From an uncultured Pseudokineococcus sp. (lineage in GTDB: Bacteria; Actinomycetota; Actinomycetes; Actinomycetales; Quadrisphaeraceae), in the NCBI RefSeq assembly GCF_947499845.1, contig NZ_CANMPM010000022.1, positions 1 to 41,392 of the forward strand: DNA of 41,392 bases, given 5' to 3'. The position numbers and the translations under genes were made by a program. Below the pieces are notes generated by a model. The model saw only the letters and a list, made by a program, of their open reading frames with translations. It was not told the origin of the DNA and did not search any database. Shown one piece after another: positions 26,873 through 35,557 of this stretch (within the stretch, counting starts at the first letter, position 1; the number at the start of each line of letters is the position of its first letter).

Positions 26873-26918
26873 CGACGACGGCCCCGTCGCTCCGCGAGGA
26901 GCGACGGGGCCGTCGTCG
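26873..26918. terminator. strong bidirectional terminator after sigA
   Basis: Perfect 21-bp inverted repeat (26873-26893 with 26898-26918) around a GCGA tetraloop (GNRA type), starting CGACGACGGCC. It lies between sigA and a convergent hypothetical gene and can serve both. No T tract. Confidence 0.88.
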
Positions 26919-26946
26919 TCCGTGGGCGGTTCGACGGGCCGCTCCG

Positions 26947-27372
26947 CTAGGAGGTGCCCGCGCCCAGCGCGCCGAGCGGCGCGGCGGCGGTGCCGCTCTC
27001 CTCGCAGACCCAGTGCGGGTCGGGGCCGAGGTCGGGCAGCACGTGGAGGACGTGCGGCTGCACGTCGTCGCCCGCGTGGGGGAAGGGGCACGGCGGCCAC
27101 GCCAGGCCCGAGCCGTCCCGGAGGGCTTCCTGCACGTCCTGGGCCACCTGGCCGGCGACGTGCTCGGCGCCGCCCGGCCACGCGTCGAGCCACCAGCGCC
27201 GCTCGCGGACGCAGGCGTCGACGACGTCCACGTGCGCGGCCGAGCCGAGGCCGGCGGCGGACAGGTCGTGGACGACGCGGGCGCGCGCCTCGAGGAGGGC
27301 CGGGTGCGTCGCAGGCCCGGGCGCCGGGGGGCCGGGGGAGGGGCCGTCGTCGGGGGCGCCGTCGTCGCTCAC
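26947..27372 (-). CDS. hypothetical protein
   Basis: 141 aa. The GTG at 27372 overlaps the stop of the DUF456 gene by 4 nt, so it is the second gene of a two-gene unit. I do not recognise the family. Residues 1-30 are Pro/Gly/Asp-rich; then a helical part (LLEARARVVHDLSAAGLGSA) and VVDACVRERRWWLDAWPGGA. The C-terminal part, PPCPFPHAGDDVQPHVLHVL then PDLGPDPHWVCEESG, has Cys and His residues that might bind a metal, but the spacing matches no known finger. GC3 is strong, so it is a real gene. It is probably soluble. Confidence 0.72.
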   Translation of the reverse strand: MSDDGAPDDGPSPGPPAPGPATHPALLEARARVVHDLSAAGLGSAAHVDVVDACVRERRWWLDAWPGGAEHVAGQVAQDVQEALRDGSGLAWPPCPFPHAGDDVQPHVLHVLPDLGPDPHWVCEESGTAAAPLGALGAGTS

Positions 27373-27875
27373 GGGAGCCACCACAGCACGGCCGTGAACC
27401 ACAGGACGGCCGACACGAGGACGGCCGCCAGCTCGATGAGCAGGGCGACGCCGGCGGCCCGCAGCCCCGTCCTCGTGCTGCGCCACGCCGTCGCGGCGTC
27501 GGGCTGGCGGTGCCGCTCGGCGAGGTAGAGGCCGCCGAGGAAGCCGAGGACGAGCCCGAGCACGGGGACGACGAAGAAGCCGACGACGCCCGCCAGCCCC
27601 CCGATGACCAGGGAGCGGTTGGGCACGCCCGCCCGCTTGAGCGAGACGCCGGCGGTGAGGTACTCGAGCAGCTGGCCCGCCGCCAGCACGACGACGACGC
27701 CGACGAGGACCCACCACGCGGCGCCGCCCGTGACGAGCGCCCAGACGAGCACCGACGCCGCGACGAGCAGGCCGCCGGGGAGCACGGGCACGACCGTCCC
27801 GAGGACGCCGAGCACGACGCCGACGCCGGCGAGGACGGTCACCGTGCTCGCGAAGCCGTCGAGCACCTCACCCAC
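27369..27875 (-). CDS. DUF456 family membrane protein
   Basis: 168 aa, GTG start. Hydrophobic segments: TVTVLAGVGVVLGVLGTVVP (~10-30), LLVAASVLVWALVTGGAAWW (~36-55), WVLVGVVVVLAAGQLLEYLT, IGGLAGVVGFFVVPVLGLVL and a last one at ~140-165. The conserved VLPG motif of DUF456 (VPVLPGGLL) and the GFFVVPVLGLVLGFLGGLYL glycine-rich part support the family. Function unknown. It is coupled to the hypothetical protein downstream. Confidence 0.86.
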   Translation of the reverse strand: MGEVLDGFASTVTVLAGVGVVLGVLGTVVPVLPGGLLVAASVLVWALVTGGAAWWVLVGVVVVLAAGQLLEYLTAGVSLKRAGVPNRSLVIGGLAGVVGFFVVPVLGLVLGFLGGLYLAERHRQPDAATAWRSTRTGLRAAGVALLIELAAVLVSAVLWFTAVLWWLP

Positions 27876-27918
27876 GGCGCCGCCCGGGAGCGCCGCCGCG
27901 ACCCGTCACCGGACGCAC

Positions 27919-27953
27919 GACGGCCGCCGTCCCGGTCGGGGACGGCGGCCGTC
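27919..27953 (-). terminator. intrinsic terminator after the small zinc protein
   Basis: 15-bp perfect stem (27919-27933 with 27939-27953) with a 5-nt loop. It lies downstream of the minus-strand gene at 28004-28204 and upstream of the DUF456 gene. Confidence 0.8.
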
Positions 27954-28003
27954 GGAGCGCCACGAGGTCAGGGTCGCGCGGGGGTCAGAGGTGGGTCGAG
28001 GGC

Positions 28004-28204
28004 TCAGGAGCCCGCGAGGCGCGAGGACTCGTCGACGATGTCGGCCCCCGACTCGCGGAGGCGCCCTTCGTGCTCGCGCCCGTGGTGGTTGCAGAAGTAC
28101 AGCTCGCCGCCGGAGGGCATCCGGACGAGCAGGTAGGCCTGGGCTCCGCACCGGTCGCAGCGGTCGGCCGCGGTGAGGTGCTCTGTCGCGAGGGTGGCGG
28201 TCAC
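28004..28204 (-). CDS. small zinc-ribbon-like protein (DUF7455)
   Basis: 66 aa, GTG start with a GGGAAGGA ribosome-binding site. It has two Cys/His pairs, CDRCG near residues 16-20 and CNHHGREHE near 38-46, that could bind one zinc ion, with LLVRMPSGGELYF between. Similar small proteins lie beside sigA/parE in many actinobacteria. Role unknown; divergent from parE. Confidence 0.85.
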   Translation of the reverse strand: MTATLATEHLTAADRCDRCGAQAYLLVRMPSGGELYFCNHHGREHEGRLRESGADIVDESSRLAGS

Positions 28205-28404
28205 GTCGTCCTTCCCAGGGGCTCTCGGTCGTTCCGTGGTTCACCGACTCCAACATCGAACCACGGCCTGCCGTTCCCCCATCGGTCGGACGGGGCCGTT
28301 CGCTGACGGAGGAACACCGCGACGCCCCCCGGGCGCCAGCCCCCTCACCCGTCCGGACCAGCCGGCGACCGGCTCGGCTCCACCGCGCCGTCGGGGGCGC
28401 CGTC

Positions 28405-28417
28405 TAGCCTGGTCGCG
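28405..28417 (+). promoter_or_regulatory. leaderless promoter (-10 TAGCCT) of parE
   Basis: TAGCCT at 28405-28410 is followed by GGTCGC and then the GTG start at 28417. No ribosome-binding site is visible. Confidence 0.6.
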
Positions 28418-30612
28418 TGGCACAGCAGACGTCCGCGCCCGCCCGACCGGCCGCGCCCCGCCGGTCGACCGAGCGCGTCGTGCGCGCGGGGGACCGCGAC
28501 GACGCGTACACCGCACGGCACCTGTCGGTCCTCGAGGGCCTCGAGGCCGTGCGCAAGCGACCGGGCATGTACATCGGCTCCACCGACGCGCGCGGCCTCA
28601 TGCACTGCCTGTGGGAGGTCATCGACAACGCCGTCGACGAGGCCCTGGGTGGCCACGCCACGCGCATCGACGTCGTCCTGCACGCCGACGGGTCCGTCGA
28701 GGTCCGCGACGACGGCCGCGGCATCCCCGTCGACGCCGAGCCGAAGACGGGCCTGTCCGGGGTCGAGGTCGTCTTCACGAAGCTGCACGCGGGCGGGAAG
28801 TTCGGCGGGGGCTCGTACGCGGCCTCCGGCGGCCTCCACGGGGTCGGCGCGTCGGTCGTCAACGCGCTGTCCGCCCGCCTCGACGTCGAGGTGGACCGCG
28901 GCGGCCGCACGCACGCGATGAGCTTCCGGCGCGGTGAGCCCGGCGTCTTCGACGACGCCGGCGGCGCCCCGAGCGCCTCCTCGCCGTTCGCGCCCTTCAC
29001 CGACTCCTCCGAGCTCGCGGTGCGCGGGCGCACCCGCAGGGGCGCCAGCGGCACGCGCATCCGCTACTGGGCCGACCCGCAGGTCTTCCTGCCCGACGCC
29101 GCCTTCGCCTACGACGAGCTCGTGGCCCGCGCCCGGCAGACGGCGTTCCTCGTGCCGGGCCTGCACCTCGTCCTCGTCGACGAGCGGGAGGGCCGCCGCG
29201 GCGAGGGCGGGGAGCCGAGGGTCGAGGAGTTCCGCTTCGACGGCGGCATCACCGAGTTCGCCGACCACCTCGCCACCGACCCGCCGGTCAGCGACGTGTG
29301 GCGGCTGCAGGGCAGCGGCCGCTTCACCGAGACGGTGCCCGTCCTCGACGCCATGGGGCACCTGGAGCCCACCGAGGTCGAGCGCGAGTGCGTCGTCGAC
29401 GTCGCGCTCCGGTGGGGGACCGGCTACGACACGACGGTCCGCAGCTTCGTCAACATCATCGCCACCCCCAAGGGCGGCACCCACCTCGCGGGCTTCGAGG
29501 CGGCGCTGCAGAAGGTGCTGCGCAAGGCCATCGAGGAGAACGCCCGCAAGCTCAAGGTGAGCTTCTCCGGCAAGCCCGGAGGCGACAAGCTCGAGCGCGA
29601 CGACGTCATGGCGGGCCTCACGGCGGTGCTCACCGTCCGCCTCGCCGAGCCGCAGTTCGAGGGGCAGACGAAGGAGGTGCTCGGCACGTCGGCGGTCCGC
29701 GGCATCGTGGCCCGCACGGTGGAGAAGGAGCTCACGGCCCGGCTGGCGTCGACGCGCCGCGAGGAGAAGGCGCAGTCGGCGGCCGTGCTCGAGAAGGTCG
29801 TCTCGGAGATGAAGTCGCGCATCAGCGCGCGGATGCACCGGGAGACCCAGCGGCGCAAGAGCGCCCTCGAGAGCTCGTCGCTGCCGCCCAAGCTCAAGGA
29901 CTGCCGCAGCAGCGACGCCGACCGCACCGAGCTCTTCATCGTCGAGGGCGACAGCGCCCTCGGCACGGGGATGCGCGCCCGGCAGAGCGAGTACCAGGCG
30001 CTGCTGCCCATCCGCGGCAAGATCCTCAACGTCCAGAAGGCGTCGCTGGCCGACATGCTCGGCAACGCCGAGTGCGCGGCCATCCTGCAGGTCATCGGGG
30101 CCGGGTCGGGGCGCTCCTTCGACCTCGAGGCGGCGCGCTACGGGCGGGTCATCGTCATGACCGACGCCGACGTCGACGGCGCCCACATCCGCACGCTGCT
30201 GCTCACGCTGTTCTTCCGCTACATGCGCCCCCTCGTGGAGGCGGGCCGCGTCTTCGCCGCCGTCCCGCCGCTGCACCGGGTGGAGGTCCTCGGCGCCGGC
30301 CGCCGCCCGGCGGAGATCGTCTACACCTACTCCGAGGCCGAGCTGGCGAGCCTGCTGCGCGACCTCGAGAAGAAGGGGCGCCGCTGGAAGCCGGGCATCC
30401 AGCGCTACAAGGGCCTCGGCGAGATGGACGCCGACCAGCTGGCGGAGACGACGATGGACCCGACCCGGCGCACCCTGCGGCGGGTGCGCATCGAGGACGC
30501 CGCCGCGGCCGAGCGGGTCTTCGAGCTGCTCATGGGCGGGGAGGTCGCGCCGCGGCGCGACTTCATCGTCGAGGGCGCCGCCGACCTGGACCGCGAGCGC
30601 ATCGACGCCTGA
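28417..30612 (+). CDS. parE: type IIA DNA topoisomerase subunit B (topoisomerase IV ParE)
   Basis: 731 aa. GHKL ATPase: ARHLSVLEGLEAVRKRPGMY, WEVIDNAVDEAL, DDGRGIPV, and GGLHGVGASVVNALS (ATP lid). The transducer has TPKGGTHLAGFE. The TOPRIM part has LFIVEGDSALG (Glu) and VIVMTDADVDGAHIRTLLLT (DxD metal site), ending in MDPTRRTLRRV. It forms a tetramer with ParC to decatenate chromosomes using ATP. GyrB has the same motifs, but the parC gene nearby, without a GyrA box, and the sigA neighbourhood (as around hrdB in Streptomyces) indicate topoisomerase IV. An N-terminal ~30 residue Arg/Ala/Pro extension precedes the core. Confidence 0.92.
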   Translation: MAQQTSAPARPAAPRRSTERVVRAGDRDDAYTARHLSVLEGLEAVRKRPGMYIGSTDARGLMHCLWEVIDNAVDEALGGHATRIDVVLHADGSVEVRDDGRGIPVDAEPKTGLSGVEVVFTKLHAGGKFGGGSYAASGGLHGVGASVVNALSARLDVEVDRGGRTHAMSFRRGEPGVFDDAGGAPSASSPFAPFTDSSELAVRGRTRRGASGTRIRYWADPQVFLPDAAFAYDELVARARQTAFLVPGLHLVLVDEREGRRGEGGEPRVEEFRFDGGITEFADHLATDPPVSDVWRLQGSGRFTETVPVLDAMGHLEPTEVERECVVDVALRWGTGYDTTVRSFVNIIATPKGGTHLAGFEAALQKVLRKAIEENARKLKVSFSGKPGGDKLERDDVMAGLTAVLTVRLAEPQFEGQTKEVLGTSAVRGIVARTVEKELTARLASTRREEKAQSAAVLEKVVSEMKSRISARMHRETQRRKSALESSSLPPKLKDCRSSDADRTELFIVEGDSALGTGMRARQSEYQALLPIRGKILNVQKASLADMLGNAECAAILQVIGAGSGRSFDLEAARYGRVIVMTDADVDGAHIRTLLLTLFFRYMRPLVEAGRVFAAVPPLHRVEVLGAGRRPAEIVYTYSEAELASLLRDLEKKGRRWKPGIQRYKGLGEMDADQLAETTMDPTRRTLRRVRIEDAAAAERVFELLMGGEVAPRRDFIVEGAADLDRERIDA

Positions 30613-30695
30613 GCCGGGCGGCCCCCGAGCCACGACGCCCCGACCACGGCGCGGGGGCTAGGCAGGGGAGCCGGCAGCGAGGACGATCCCGGCGC

Positions 30696-32135
30696 ATGAC
30701 GGCGCACGGGGCGGCAGCGAGCAGGCAGGACGGCGACGGCCAGCTCCGCCGGGTCATGGGCCCCGGCCTCCTCCTGCTCTTCATCGTCGGGGACGTGCTC
30801 GGCACGGGGGTCTACGCCCTCACGGGCCAGGTCGCGGCGGAGGTCGGAGGGGCTGCGTGGGCGCCCTTCCTCGTCGCCTTCCTCGTGGCCATGCTCACGG
30901 CGGCGAGCTACCTCGAGCTCGTCACGAAGTTCCCCCAGGCGGCCGGGGCGGCCCTGTACACGCACAAGGCCTTCGGCGTGCACTTCCTCACCTTCGTCGT
31001 CGCCTTCACCGTCATGGCGTCCGGCATCACCTCGGCCTCGACGGCGGCGCGGGCCTTCGCGGCGAACTTCGCCGAGGGCTTCTCCCTGTCGTTGGGCGAG
31101 GGCGTCGGCGTCACCGTCGTGGCGCTCGCCTTCATCCTCCTGGTCGCGGCCGTGAACTTCCGCGGCGTGGGCGAGAGCGTCAAGGCGAACGTCGTCCTGA
31201 CCCTCGTGGAGCTGACGGGGCTGCTCTTCATCATCGCCGTGGGCGCCGTCGCCCTCGGTGGCGGCGAGGGCGACCTCTCGCGGGTGACGGAGTTCGAGAC
31301 GGGCTCGGGCGGCGTCTTCGGGTCGGTCACCACCGCCACGGCGCTGGCCTTCTTCGCCATGGTCGGCTTCGAGGACTCGGTCAACATGGCCGAGGAGACC
31401 CGCGACCCGGTGAGGATCTTCCCGCGCGTCATGCTGATCGGCTTGGCGGTCACGGGCCTCATCTACGTGCTCGTCTCCATCTCGGCGGTCGCCCTCGTGC
31501 CCGTCGAGCAGCTCGGCGAGGGCGACACCCCCCTCCTGCAGGTGGTCCAGGCCGGCGCCCCCGGCTTCCCGCTCGGGATCTTCGCCTTCGTCACGATGTT
31601 CGCGGTCGCCAACTCGGCCCTCATCAACATGCTCATGGCCTCGCGCCTCATGTACGGCATGTCGCGCCAGGCCGTCATCCCGGCCGTCTTCGGCCGCGTG
31701 CACGCCGGGCTCCGCTCCCCCTGGGTCGCGATCCTCGTGACCACCGGCATGGCCGTGGCCCTCATCACCGTGGTCGGCCGCGTGCCCGCCCTCGGCGGGA
31801 CCACGGCCCTGCTGCTCCTCTGCGTCTTCGCCGTCGTGAACGTCGCGGTGCTCGTGCTGCGCAAGGAGCCCGTGTCGCACCGGCACTTCCGCACCCCCAC
31901 GGCGCTCCCCGTGCTCGGGGCGCTGGCCTGCGCCTTCCTGGCCAGCCCGCTCGTCGAGCGGGACCCGGCCCAGTACCGCACCGCGGGGGTGCTGCTGGCC
32001 CTCGGCGTGCTCCTCTGGGTCGTGGCCGCCGCCTTCAACAAGCGCCGCTACGGCACCGCCACGCTGGCGCGCGACCCCGCGCTGCTCAAGCGCGGACCCG
32101 GCGAGGACGCCGGGCCCCGCCGACCGGGCGACTGA
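30696..32135 (+). CDS. APC superfamily amino acid permease
   Basis: 479 aa. The ATG at 30696 follows GAGGA by ~12 nt; a GACGAT 8 nt upstream could instead make it leaderless. About 12 membrane helices, from MGPGLLLLFIVGDVLGTGVY (with the family's GTGVYAL motif) to LLALGVLLWVVAAAFNKRRY. Helix 6 has ATALAFFAMVGFEDSVNMAE, typical of the APC fold; helix 8 has ANSALINMLMASRLMYGMSR. It likely imports or exchanges an amino acid or polyamine; the substrate is not predictable. The C-terminus (GPGEDAGPRRPGD) is hydrophilic. It lies between parE and the convergent parC. Confidence 0.88.
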   Translation: MTAHGAAASRQDGDGQLRRVMGPGLLLLFIVGDVLGTGVYALTGQVAAEVGGAAWAPFLVAFLVAMLTAASYLELVTKFPQAAGAALYTHKAFGVHFLTFVVAFTVMASGITSASTAARAFAANFAEGFSLSLGEGVGVTVVALAFILLVAAVNFRGVGESVKANVVLTLVELTGLLFIIAVGAVALGGGEGDLSRVTEFETGSGGVFGSVTTATALAFFAMVGFEDSVNMAEETRDPVRIFPRVMLIGLAVTGLIYVLVSISAVALVPVEQLGEGDTPLLQVVQAGAPGFPLGIFAFVTMFAVANSALINMLMASRLMYGMSRQAVIPAVFGRVHAGLRSPWVAILVTTGMAVALITVVGRVPALGGTTALLLLCVFAVVNVAVLVLRKEPVSHRHFRTPTALPVLGALACAFLASPLVERDPAQYRTAGVLLALGVLLWVVAAAFNKRRYGTATLARDPALLKRGPGEDAGPRRPGD

Positions 32136-32160
32136 GCGACCGGGGAGCCCGGCGACCGGG
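32121..32160. repeat. three CGACCGGG octamers at 16-bp spacing
   Basis: CGACCGGG begins at 32121, 32137 and 32153. The first lies in the permease 3' end, the others in the 84-nt gap before parC. The sequence between copies is not conserved. The same octamer occurs once in the 16-bp repeat near pyrG (13199-13206). Confidence 0.5.
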
Positions 32161-32219
32161 GCCGGACGAGGCCACCGGACTCGGGGCGGAGGACGGGGAC
32201 GACGTCCGGCGGACCCGCC

Positions 32220-34748
32220 TCAGCCGACCCGGCCGGCGACGCCGACGACGGCCTGGGGCAGCGGGGTCCCGGAGCTGTCGCGGCGCCCCTGCTCCGCCGG
32301 CAGCGGCACGGCCGCCCCGGTCGCGGCGCCCGCGGCCACCGGCCCGGCGCCGACGAAGGCGACGAGCAGCGCGTCCTCGCCCCGCAGGAAGCGGTGGCAG
32401 CGGACGCCGCCGGTCGCGCGGCCCTTGGCGGGGTACTCCGCGAAGGGCGTCACCTTCGCCGTGCCCGCCTGCGTGCCGGGCAGGGCGCCCGCCGAGCCGG
32501 CCACCGTCACCACGGCCGCGGCGTCCTCGGCGCCCTGCGCCACGGCCCCGAGGTGCAGCACCCGGGCGCCGGGCGCGAGGCGCACGCCCGCGACGCCACC
32601 GGCGGCGCGGCCCTGCGGCCGGACGGACGCGGCCGGGAAGCGGAGCAGCTGGGCGTCGCTGGTGACGAGCACGAGGTCCCGGTCGTCGTCGGGCAGGTCG
32701 AGCGCGCCGACGACCTCGTCGCCGTCCTTGAGGGCGACGACGGGGAAGTCCTCGCGGGCCGGGGCCTCGCCGGGGGCGACGCGCTTGACGACGCCGCCGG
32801 CCGTGGCGAGGGCCAGCCCGCCGGCGCCCTCGGGCACGTCGAGCCGGGCGAGGCCGACGACCCGCTCGCCGCGCTCGAGGGCGGTGGCGAAGTCGACGAG
32901 GGGCGCGCCGCCGGCGAGCGACGGCGGGCCCGCGGTCGGCGGGAGGGCGGGCACGTCGACGACGGGCAGGCGCAGCACGCGGCCGCGGCTCGTGACCGCG
33001 CCGACCTCGCCGCGGGCGGTGGTCGCCACGGCGGCGACGACGACGTCGTGGGCCGAGCGGTCGGCCCCCGGCAGGCCGGCGGGCTCGGGCGGCGGCGCCC
33101 CTCCGGCGCCGGCCCCGTCGCCGGCGCCGGAGGTCCGGGCGAGCAGGCCCGTGGCCGACAGCAGCAGCCAGCACGGGTCGTCGGGGACCTCGAGCGGCGT
33201 GGCGGGGCCCTTGCCCCGGGCTCCGCGGGCGGCGGGAGCGGCGGCGCCGGACGCCTCGAGGAGGACGGTGCGCCGCGGCGTCCCGTGCTCGCGGGCCACC
33301 TCCGCCAGCTCGTCGGAGACGACGCCGCGCAGCCGCGCCTCGTCGCCGAGGATCGTCTCGAGCTCGTCGATCGCCGCGCGCAGCTCGTCGCGGCGCGTCT
33401 GCAGCTCGAGCGTGGAGAAGCGCGTGAGGCGGCGCAGCTGCAGCTCGAGGATGTGGTCGGCCTGGGCCTGGCTCAGCTCGAAGACGGCCATGAGGCGCGA
33501 GCGGGCGGCCGCGGCGTCGTCGCTGGAGCGGATGACGGCGATGACCTCGTCGATGTCGGCGACGGCGACGAGCAGGCCCTCGACGAGGTGCAGGCGCTCG
33601 GTCGCCCGCTGCAGCCGGTACCGGCTGCGGCGGCGCACGACGTCGAGCCGGTGGTCGACGTAGACGGACAGCAGGTCCCGCAGCCCCAGGGTGCGGGGCT
33701 GGCCCTCGACGAGGCAGACGTTGTTGACGCCGAAGGAGTCCTCCATCGGCGTCAGGCGGTAGAGCTGCTCGAGGACGGCGTCGGGGTCGAAGCCGGACTT
33801 CACCTCGACGACGAGGCGCAGCCCGCTCTCGCGGTCCGTGAGGTCCTGGACGTCCGAGACGCCCTGCAGCTTGCGGGACTTCACGGCGTCGGCGATCTTC
33901 TCGACGACGCGCTCCGGGCCGACGCCGTAGGGCAGCTCGGTGACGACGATCCCCCGGCGGCGCGGGGTGGTCTGCTCGACGCGCGTGGTGGCCCGGGTCC
34001 GGAAGGTGCCCCGGCCCGTCGCGTAGGCCTCGCGCACGCCCTCCAGGCCGATGATCCGCCCGCCCGAGGGCAGGTCCGGCCCGGGCACGAAGCGGAGCAG
34101 GTCCTCGAGCGTCGCGCCCGGGTGCTCGATGAGGTGGCGGGCCGCGGCGACGACCTCGACGAGGTTGTGGGGCGGCATGTTCGTCGCCATGCCGACGGCG
34201 ATGCCGCTGGCGCCGTTGACGAGCAGGTTGGGCAGCGCCGACGGCAGCACGCCGGGCTGCTGCAGCGAGCCGTCGTAGTTGGGGACGAGGTCGACGACCT
34301 CCTCGTCGAGGTCGGCCACCATGAGCGAGGCGGCGGCCGCCATGCGGGCCTCGGTGTACCGCGCCGCCGCCGGGCCGTCGTCGAGGGAGCCGAAGTTGCC
34401 GTGCCCGTCGACGAGGGGCAGCCGCAGGCTGAAGGGCTGGGCCATGCGGACGAGCGCGTCGTAGATGGCGGTGTCGCCGTGGGGGTGGAGCTTGCCCATG
34501 ACCTCGCCGACGACGCGGCTGCACTTGACGTGCGCCCGCTCGGGCCGCAGGCCCATGTCGGACATCGCGTAGAGGATGCGGCGCTGGACCGGCTTGAGGC
34601 CGTCGCGCGCGTCCGGCAGCGCGCGGGCGTAGATGACGGAGTAGGCGTACTCGAGGAACGACCCCTCCATCTCGGCCGCGACGTCGATGTCGACGACGCG
34701 GCCCTCGCCCGGGGGCGGGCCGGCGGGGGCGGAGGTGCGGCGGGCCAT
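32220..34748 (-). CDS. parC: DNA topoisomerase IV subunit A (ParC)
   Basis: 842 aa. ATG start with a candidate GAAGAT -10 6 nt upstream. The breakage-reunion domain has [76 protein letters not shown], and the catalytic Tyr in AARYTEARM. Then [18 protein letters not shown] and [11 protein letters not shown], and a coiled coil ([20 protein letters not shown]). The C-terminal beta-pinwheel region (residues ~500-820) is Gly/Ala-rich and has no QRRGGxG GyrA box, so it is not a gyrase subunit. It acts with ParE. In the quinolone-resistance segment ([18 protein letters not shown]) the residues at the usual resistance positions are Thr (in GDTAIYD) and a downstream Asp. Confidence 0.93.
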   Translation of the reverse strand: MARRTSAPAGPPPGEGRVVDIDVAAEMEGSFLEYAYSVIYARALPDARDGLKPVQRRILYAMSDMGLRPERAHVKCSRVVGEVMGKLHPHGDTAIYDALVRMAQPFSLRLPLVDGHGNFGSLDDGPAAARYTEARMAAAASLMVADLDEEVVDLVPNYDGSLQQPGVLPSALPNLLVNGASGIAVGMATNMPPHNLVEVVAAARHLIEHPGATLEDLLRFVPGPDLPSGGRIIGLEGVREAYATGRGTFRTRATTRVEQTTPRRRGIVVTELPYGVGPERVVEKIADAVKSRKLQGVSDVQDLTDRESGLRLVVEVKSGFDPDAVLEQLYRLTPMEDSFGVNNVCLVEGQPRTLGLRDLLSVYVDHRLDVVRRRSRYRLQRATERLHLVEGLLVAVADIDEVIAVIRSSDDAAAARSRLMAVFELSQAQADHILELQLRRLTRFSTLELQTRRDELRAAIDELETILGDEARLRGVVSDELAEVAREHGTPRRTVLLEASGAAAPAARGARGKGPATPLEVPDDPCWLLLSATGLLARTSGAGDGAGAGGAPPPEPAGLPGADRSAHDVVVAAVATTARGEVGAVTSRGRVLRLPVVDVPALPPTAGPPSLAGGAPLVDFATALERGERVVGLARLDVPEGAGGLALATAGGVVKRVAPGEAPAREDFPVVALKDGDEVVGALDLPDDDRDLVLVTSDAQLLRFPAASVRPQGRAAGGVAGVRLAPGARVLHLGAVAQGAEDAAAVVTVAGSAGALPGTQAGTAKVTPFAEYPAKGRATGGVRCHRFLRGEDALLVAFVGAGPVAAGAATGAAVPLPAEQGRRDSSGTPLPQAVVGVAGRVG

Positions 34749-34754
34749 GGCCCC

Positions 34755-34760
34755 ATCTTC
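34755..34760 (-). promoter_or_regulatory. candidate leaderless -10 (GAAGAT) for parC
   Basis: On the minus strand GAAGAT is followed by GGGGCC and the ATG at 34748. It has the A and T of the -10 pattern but not the first T, and no ribosome-binding site is present. Confidence 0.35.
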
Positions 34761-34807
34761 ACGGACGCGGCGCGACGGTCGGGTGAGGCGCGGCCCGGGG
34801 GCCGCCC

Positions 34808-34859
34808 GGGACGCCGCTGCGCTGAGCCCGGTCGCCGAGGCTCAGCGCAGCGGCGTCCC
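34808..34859 (-). terminator. terminator after the nitroreductase, overlapping its 3' end
   Basis: Perfect 21-bp inverted repeat (34808-34828 with 34839-34859), 10-nt loop. On the minus strand the first arm, read at 34859-34839, contains the last codons and the TGA stop of the nitroreductase gene. It separates that gene from parC. Confidence 0.82.
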
Positions 34860-35480
34860 GAACCGCCCGTCGTGGGCGACGTCCTCGAGGGGTCGCCGCC
34901 GCGAGGGCCGCGGCCCGTCCGGGGGTGGGCCGTCGGGGTGCGGGGCCGGCGTCCCCAGCGCCACCGCCATGACGGGCGTGCGGTCGGGCGGGACGCCGAA
35001 GGCCGCGCGGACGGCGTCGACGCGCGCGGTCGGCACGCCGAAGGGGCAGGCGCCCAGGCCGGCGTCCTCGGCACCGAGCAGGAGCAGCGCCACGGCCATG
35101 CCCGTGTCCACGTGCCAGTACGGCACGGGCCAGCGGGCGGCGAGGTCGACGGGGGCGTGGTCACCGGAGGCCTTGTCCGCCAGCGCGTACCGCTCGCGGT
35201 AGGCCTCCTCGCGGCTCCAGGCGACGACGAGGGCCGGGGCGGTGCGCAGCCCCCGCAGCCAGCGGTCGGGCGCCCGCCCGGCCTCGGTCGTCACCTCCCA
35301 GTACCGGGCGACGTCGCGGGACCGGCTGAGCGCGAGGAAGTCCCAGCCCTGGGAGGCGCCGGCGCTCGGCGCCCGGGAGGCCAGGTCCACGAGGTCGTGC
35401 AGGACCGCCCGCGGGACGGGCGCCGCGGGGTCGAAGGACCGCTGGGCCCGGCGGGCGCGGACGGCGTCGGGCACGTGCAC
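34842..35480 (-). CDS. nitroreductase family protein
   Basis: 212 aa from the GTG at 35480 (a GTG at 35474 is possible). The N-terminal [20 protein letters not shown] has the Arg residues that hold the FMN phosphate; [20 protein letters not shown] follows, then [20 protein letters not shown] and [12 protein letters not shown] near the C-terminus, all typical of the nitro/FMN reductase fold. Probably a flavin-dependent NAD(P)H oxidoreductase. The substrate is unknown. It is divergent from the GNAT fusion gene. Confidence 0.87.
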   Translation of the reverse strand: MHVPDAVRARRAQRSFDPAAPVPRAVLHDLVDLASRAPSAGASQGWDFLALSRSRDVARYWEVTTEAGRAPDRWLRGLRTAPALVVAWSREEAYRERYALADKASGDHAPVDLAARWPVPYWHVDTGMAVALLLLGAEDAGLGACPFGVPTARVDAVRAAFGVPPDRTPVMAVALGTPAPHPDGPPPDGPRPSRRRPLEDVAHDGRFGTPLR

Positions 35481-35542
35481 CCGCGGAGTCTCCTCGCTGC
35501 GCCCGGTCGGTGCCGTCCCCGGTCGGTGTCGATTCCCGTCGG

Positions 35543-35557
35543 TACGCTCGGTCGTCG
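35543..35557 (+). promoter_or_regulatory. leaderless promoter (-10 TACGCT) of the GNAT fusion gene
   Basis: TACGCT at 35543-35548 lies 8 nt before the GTG at 35557. No ribosome-binding site. Confidence 0.5.

Noticed and set aside
28417-30612. Calling this gene gyrB
   Set aside because: Motifs are shared with GyrB, but the parC neighbour without a GyrA box and the sigA context favour ParE; gyrB/gyrA are expected near oriC.
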